DNA from: Acidobacteriota bacterium
GTDB taxonomy: Bacteria; Acidobacteriota; Thermoanaerobaculia; Multivoradales; JAHEKO01
Direction: 5' to 3'
DNA: 6,923 nt
Assembly (NCBI GenBank): GCA_024638355.1
Contig: JAHEKO010000079.1
Span: forward strand, 1 to 6,923
Shown here: piece after piece, positions 6,081 to 6,923 of the stretch
Numbering within the stretch: the first letter of the stretch is position 1
Layout of the letters: every line of letters begins with the position of its first letter
Program-made: the position numbers and the translations under genes
The notes under the pieces: generated by a model
The model's input: the letters and a program-made list of their open reading frames with translations, nothing else
What the model was told of the DNA's origin: nothing
The model's database searches: none

Positions 6081-6629
6081 ATGTTCGATAATCTGCGGGC
6101 CGACACGCGCAAGCTCAAGCTGATCAAGACGAAGTCGGCTCCCTGGTACGTGATCGAATCGCTGCTTTTCGAGAACGGCTACCAGGCGGTGGTTCTCTAC
6201 CGGCTGGCTCACTGGTTCAAGCGCCGCGGGATCCCATTCTTCGGGCCGCTGATCGCCAGGCTGTCGCTCTTCCTGAACGGCGTCGACGTTTCTCCGAGCG
6301 CGGAGATAGGTCCCGGTCTGATGATCGTGCATGGGGTCGGGCTGGTGATCGGCGGCAACACCCGGATCGGCGCCGACGCGATGCTGCTGCAACAGGTGAC
6401 GGTCGGCGCCTCGAAGTACGAGCGCAGGAACCGCATGCCGCGGCTCGGCGACAACGTCTTCGTGGCCGCGGGGGCGCGGCTCATCGGCGACATCGAGATC
6501 GGCGACAACGTCTTCATCGGCGCCAACGCGGTGGTCACCCAGAACGTCCCCTCCGGCAGCCGGGTGACGGTCGACGCGCCGCTCAGGATCGAGCCCCAGA
6601 GCGGTGCGAGTCAGCCGTCGGTCGACTGA
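6081..6629 (+). CDS. Serine O-acetyltransferase-like (CysE/WcaB-type) hexapeptide-repeat acetyltransferase
   Basis: A 182-aa cytoplasmic acyltransferase of the left-handed beta-helix family that uses acetyl-CoA. An alpha-helical N-terminus (about 1-66) leads into hexapeptide repeats from ~70 to ~160: SAEIGPGLMI, HGVGLVIGGNTRIGADAML, LGDNVFVAAGARLIGDIEIGD and NVFIGANAVV. H84 in VHGVG aligns with the catalytic His158 of E. coli CysE. The Asp that precedes that His in CysE is Val here, and the Arg-His-Pro serine-site motif (His193) reads RMP (118-120). It is much shorter than CysE (about 270 aa) and closer to polysaccharide acetyltransferases such as WcaB. I therefore favour O- or N-acetylation of a sugar in the neighbouring glycan pathway over cysteine synthesis. 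It is transcribed divergently from the GT-C genes. The ATG is preceded by a -10-like TATCCT and no Shine-Dalgarno. Confidence 0.9.
   Translation: MFDNLRADTRKLKLIKTKSAPWYVIESLLFENGYQAVVLYRLAHWFKRRGIPFFGPLIARLSLFLNGVDVSPSAEIGPGLMIVHGVGLVIGGNTRIGADAMLLQQVTVGASKYERRNRMPRLGDNVFVAAGARLIGDIEIGDNVFIGANAVVTQNVPSGSRVTVDAPLRIEPQSGASQPSVD
6445..6515 (+). repeat. In-phase 17-bp direct repeat inside the acetyltransferase gene
   Basis: The 17-mer TCGGCGACAACGTCTTC occurs at 6445-6461 and again at 6499-6515. The copies are 54 nt apart and in the same frame, each encoding GDNVF. Fifty-four nucleotides are 18 residues, which is exactly one turn (three hexapeptides) of the left-handed beta-helix. The repeat therefore marks equivalent positions on adjacent coils. 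It is part of the protein-coding repeat and not a mobile or regulatory element. Confidence 0.85.
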
Positions 6630-6650
6630 GGCGGCCGCGATCGGCGGGGA

Positions 6651-6923
6651 TCAGACGAGGCGCGTGCGCGGAATCGCGACGACGAACCGGCCGCCCCACT
6701 CCGAGATCCCCGCCATCTGGCGAACGATCTCCGCCTGGAAGTTCCAGGCCAGGATCAGCAGGTAGTCGGGCCGGGTTTCGAAGACCTTCTCGGGGGCATG
6801 GATCGGCAGGTGGGTGCCGGGCAGGTAGAGCCCCTGCTTGTGCGGGCTGCGATCGACCGTGTAGGCGATCTGCCCGCGACCGATGCCGCAATAGTTGAGC
6901 AGGGTATTGCCCTTGGCCGGGGC
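6651..6923 (-). CDS. Sugar C-methyltransferase, C-terminal domain (partial, runs off right edge)
   Basis: The last 90 residues of a SAM-dependent C-methyltransferase of the TylC3/NovU type, which adds a methyl group to a ring carbon of a nucleotide-linked keto-sugar. The visible piece is the C-terminal domain (family Methyltransf_14). It opens with APAKGNTLLNYCGI, then has YTVDRSPHKQG, YLPGTHLPIHAPE, RPDYLLILAWN and ISEWGGRFVVAIP, and ends at TGA (6651-6653). The zinc-binding N-terminal part and the SAM-binding core must lie beyond 6923, so catalytic residues cannot be checked. The frame is open to the edge with no start codon because the gene is cut by the window and not because it is broken. 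It converges with the acetyltransferase across a 21-bp gap and suggests that genes for deoxy-sugar or branched-sugar synthesis lie to the right. Confidence 0.93.
   Translation of the reverse strand, partial: APAKGNTLLNYCGIGRGQIAYTVDRSPHKQGLYLPGTHLPIHAPEKVFETRPDYLLILAWNFQAEIVRQMAGISEWGGRFVVAIPRTRLV

Noticed and set aside
5928..6392. Minus-strand frames across the divergent promoter and antisense to the acetyltransferase (also 6209-6538)
   Set aside because: They run opposite clear hexapeptide repeats, and their products have no recognisable features.
6630..6650. Possible terminator between the convergent genes
   Set aside because: The 21 bases are GC-rich with a short CGGCCG palindrome but no stable long stem and no T-run, so no terminator can be supported.
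6583..6891. Minus-strand 102-codon frame at the right edge
   Set aside because: It has a start codon but no family resemblance. The overlapping frame open to the edge (6651-6923) matches the C-methyltransferase C-terminal domain along its whole length.

Overview
The window is a high-GC (roughly two thirds G+C by eye) bacterial segment. It reads as one edge of a cell-surface polysaccharide or glycoconjugate biosynthesis locus. The organism cannot be named from sequence alone. The lipoprotein signal and sulfatase-fold proteins ending in a Leu-Gly-Tyr tail would fit a GC-rich environmental lineage such as Acidobacteriota or a deltaproteobacterial-type group, but this is a weak guess.

Layout. 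Reading leftwards on the minus strand from a divergent promoter region at 5995-6080 are: (i) a 727-aa GT-C-type membrane glycosyltransferase with a C-terminal extracytoplasmic beta domain (3811-5994, GTG start); (ii) a 152-bp spacer; (iii) a 737-aa paralogue of the same architecture (1445-3658); and (iv) a 467-aa sulfatase/alkaline-phosphatase-superfamily lipoprotein (45-1448), whose GTG start overlaps the previous stop as GTGA. Bases 1-44 are intergenic, less GC-rich, and resemble a dispersed repeat. On the plus strand from the same divergent region is a 182-aa hexapeptide-repeat acetyltransferase of the CysE/WcaB type (6081-6629). A convergent gene enters from the right edge. Its visible part (6651-6923) is the C-terminal domain of a sugar C-methyltransferase, which is truncated by the window and has no start codon inside it.

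How the genes may work together (inference). The two GT-C proteins would transfer sugars from polyprenyl-phosphate donors on the outer face of the cytoplasmic membrane. The lipoprotein would hydrolyse or transfer a phosphate or sulfate-type group on the glycan outside the cytoplasm. The acetyltransferase and C-methyltransferase would modify sugars or nucleotide sugars in the cytoplasm.

Points most worth a second look: the tandem GT-C paralogues sharing a C-terminal Ig-like module; the sulfatase-fold protein with Thr at the nucleophile position; -10-like hexamers 6-9 nt before three start codons that lack Shine-Dalgarno sequences, suggesting leaderless mRNAs; a C8 tract near the end of the upstream GT-C gene; and the repeat-like left edge. 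I saw no tRNA, rRNA, CRISPR array, insertion sequence or phage gene.
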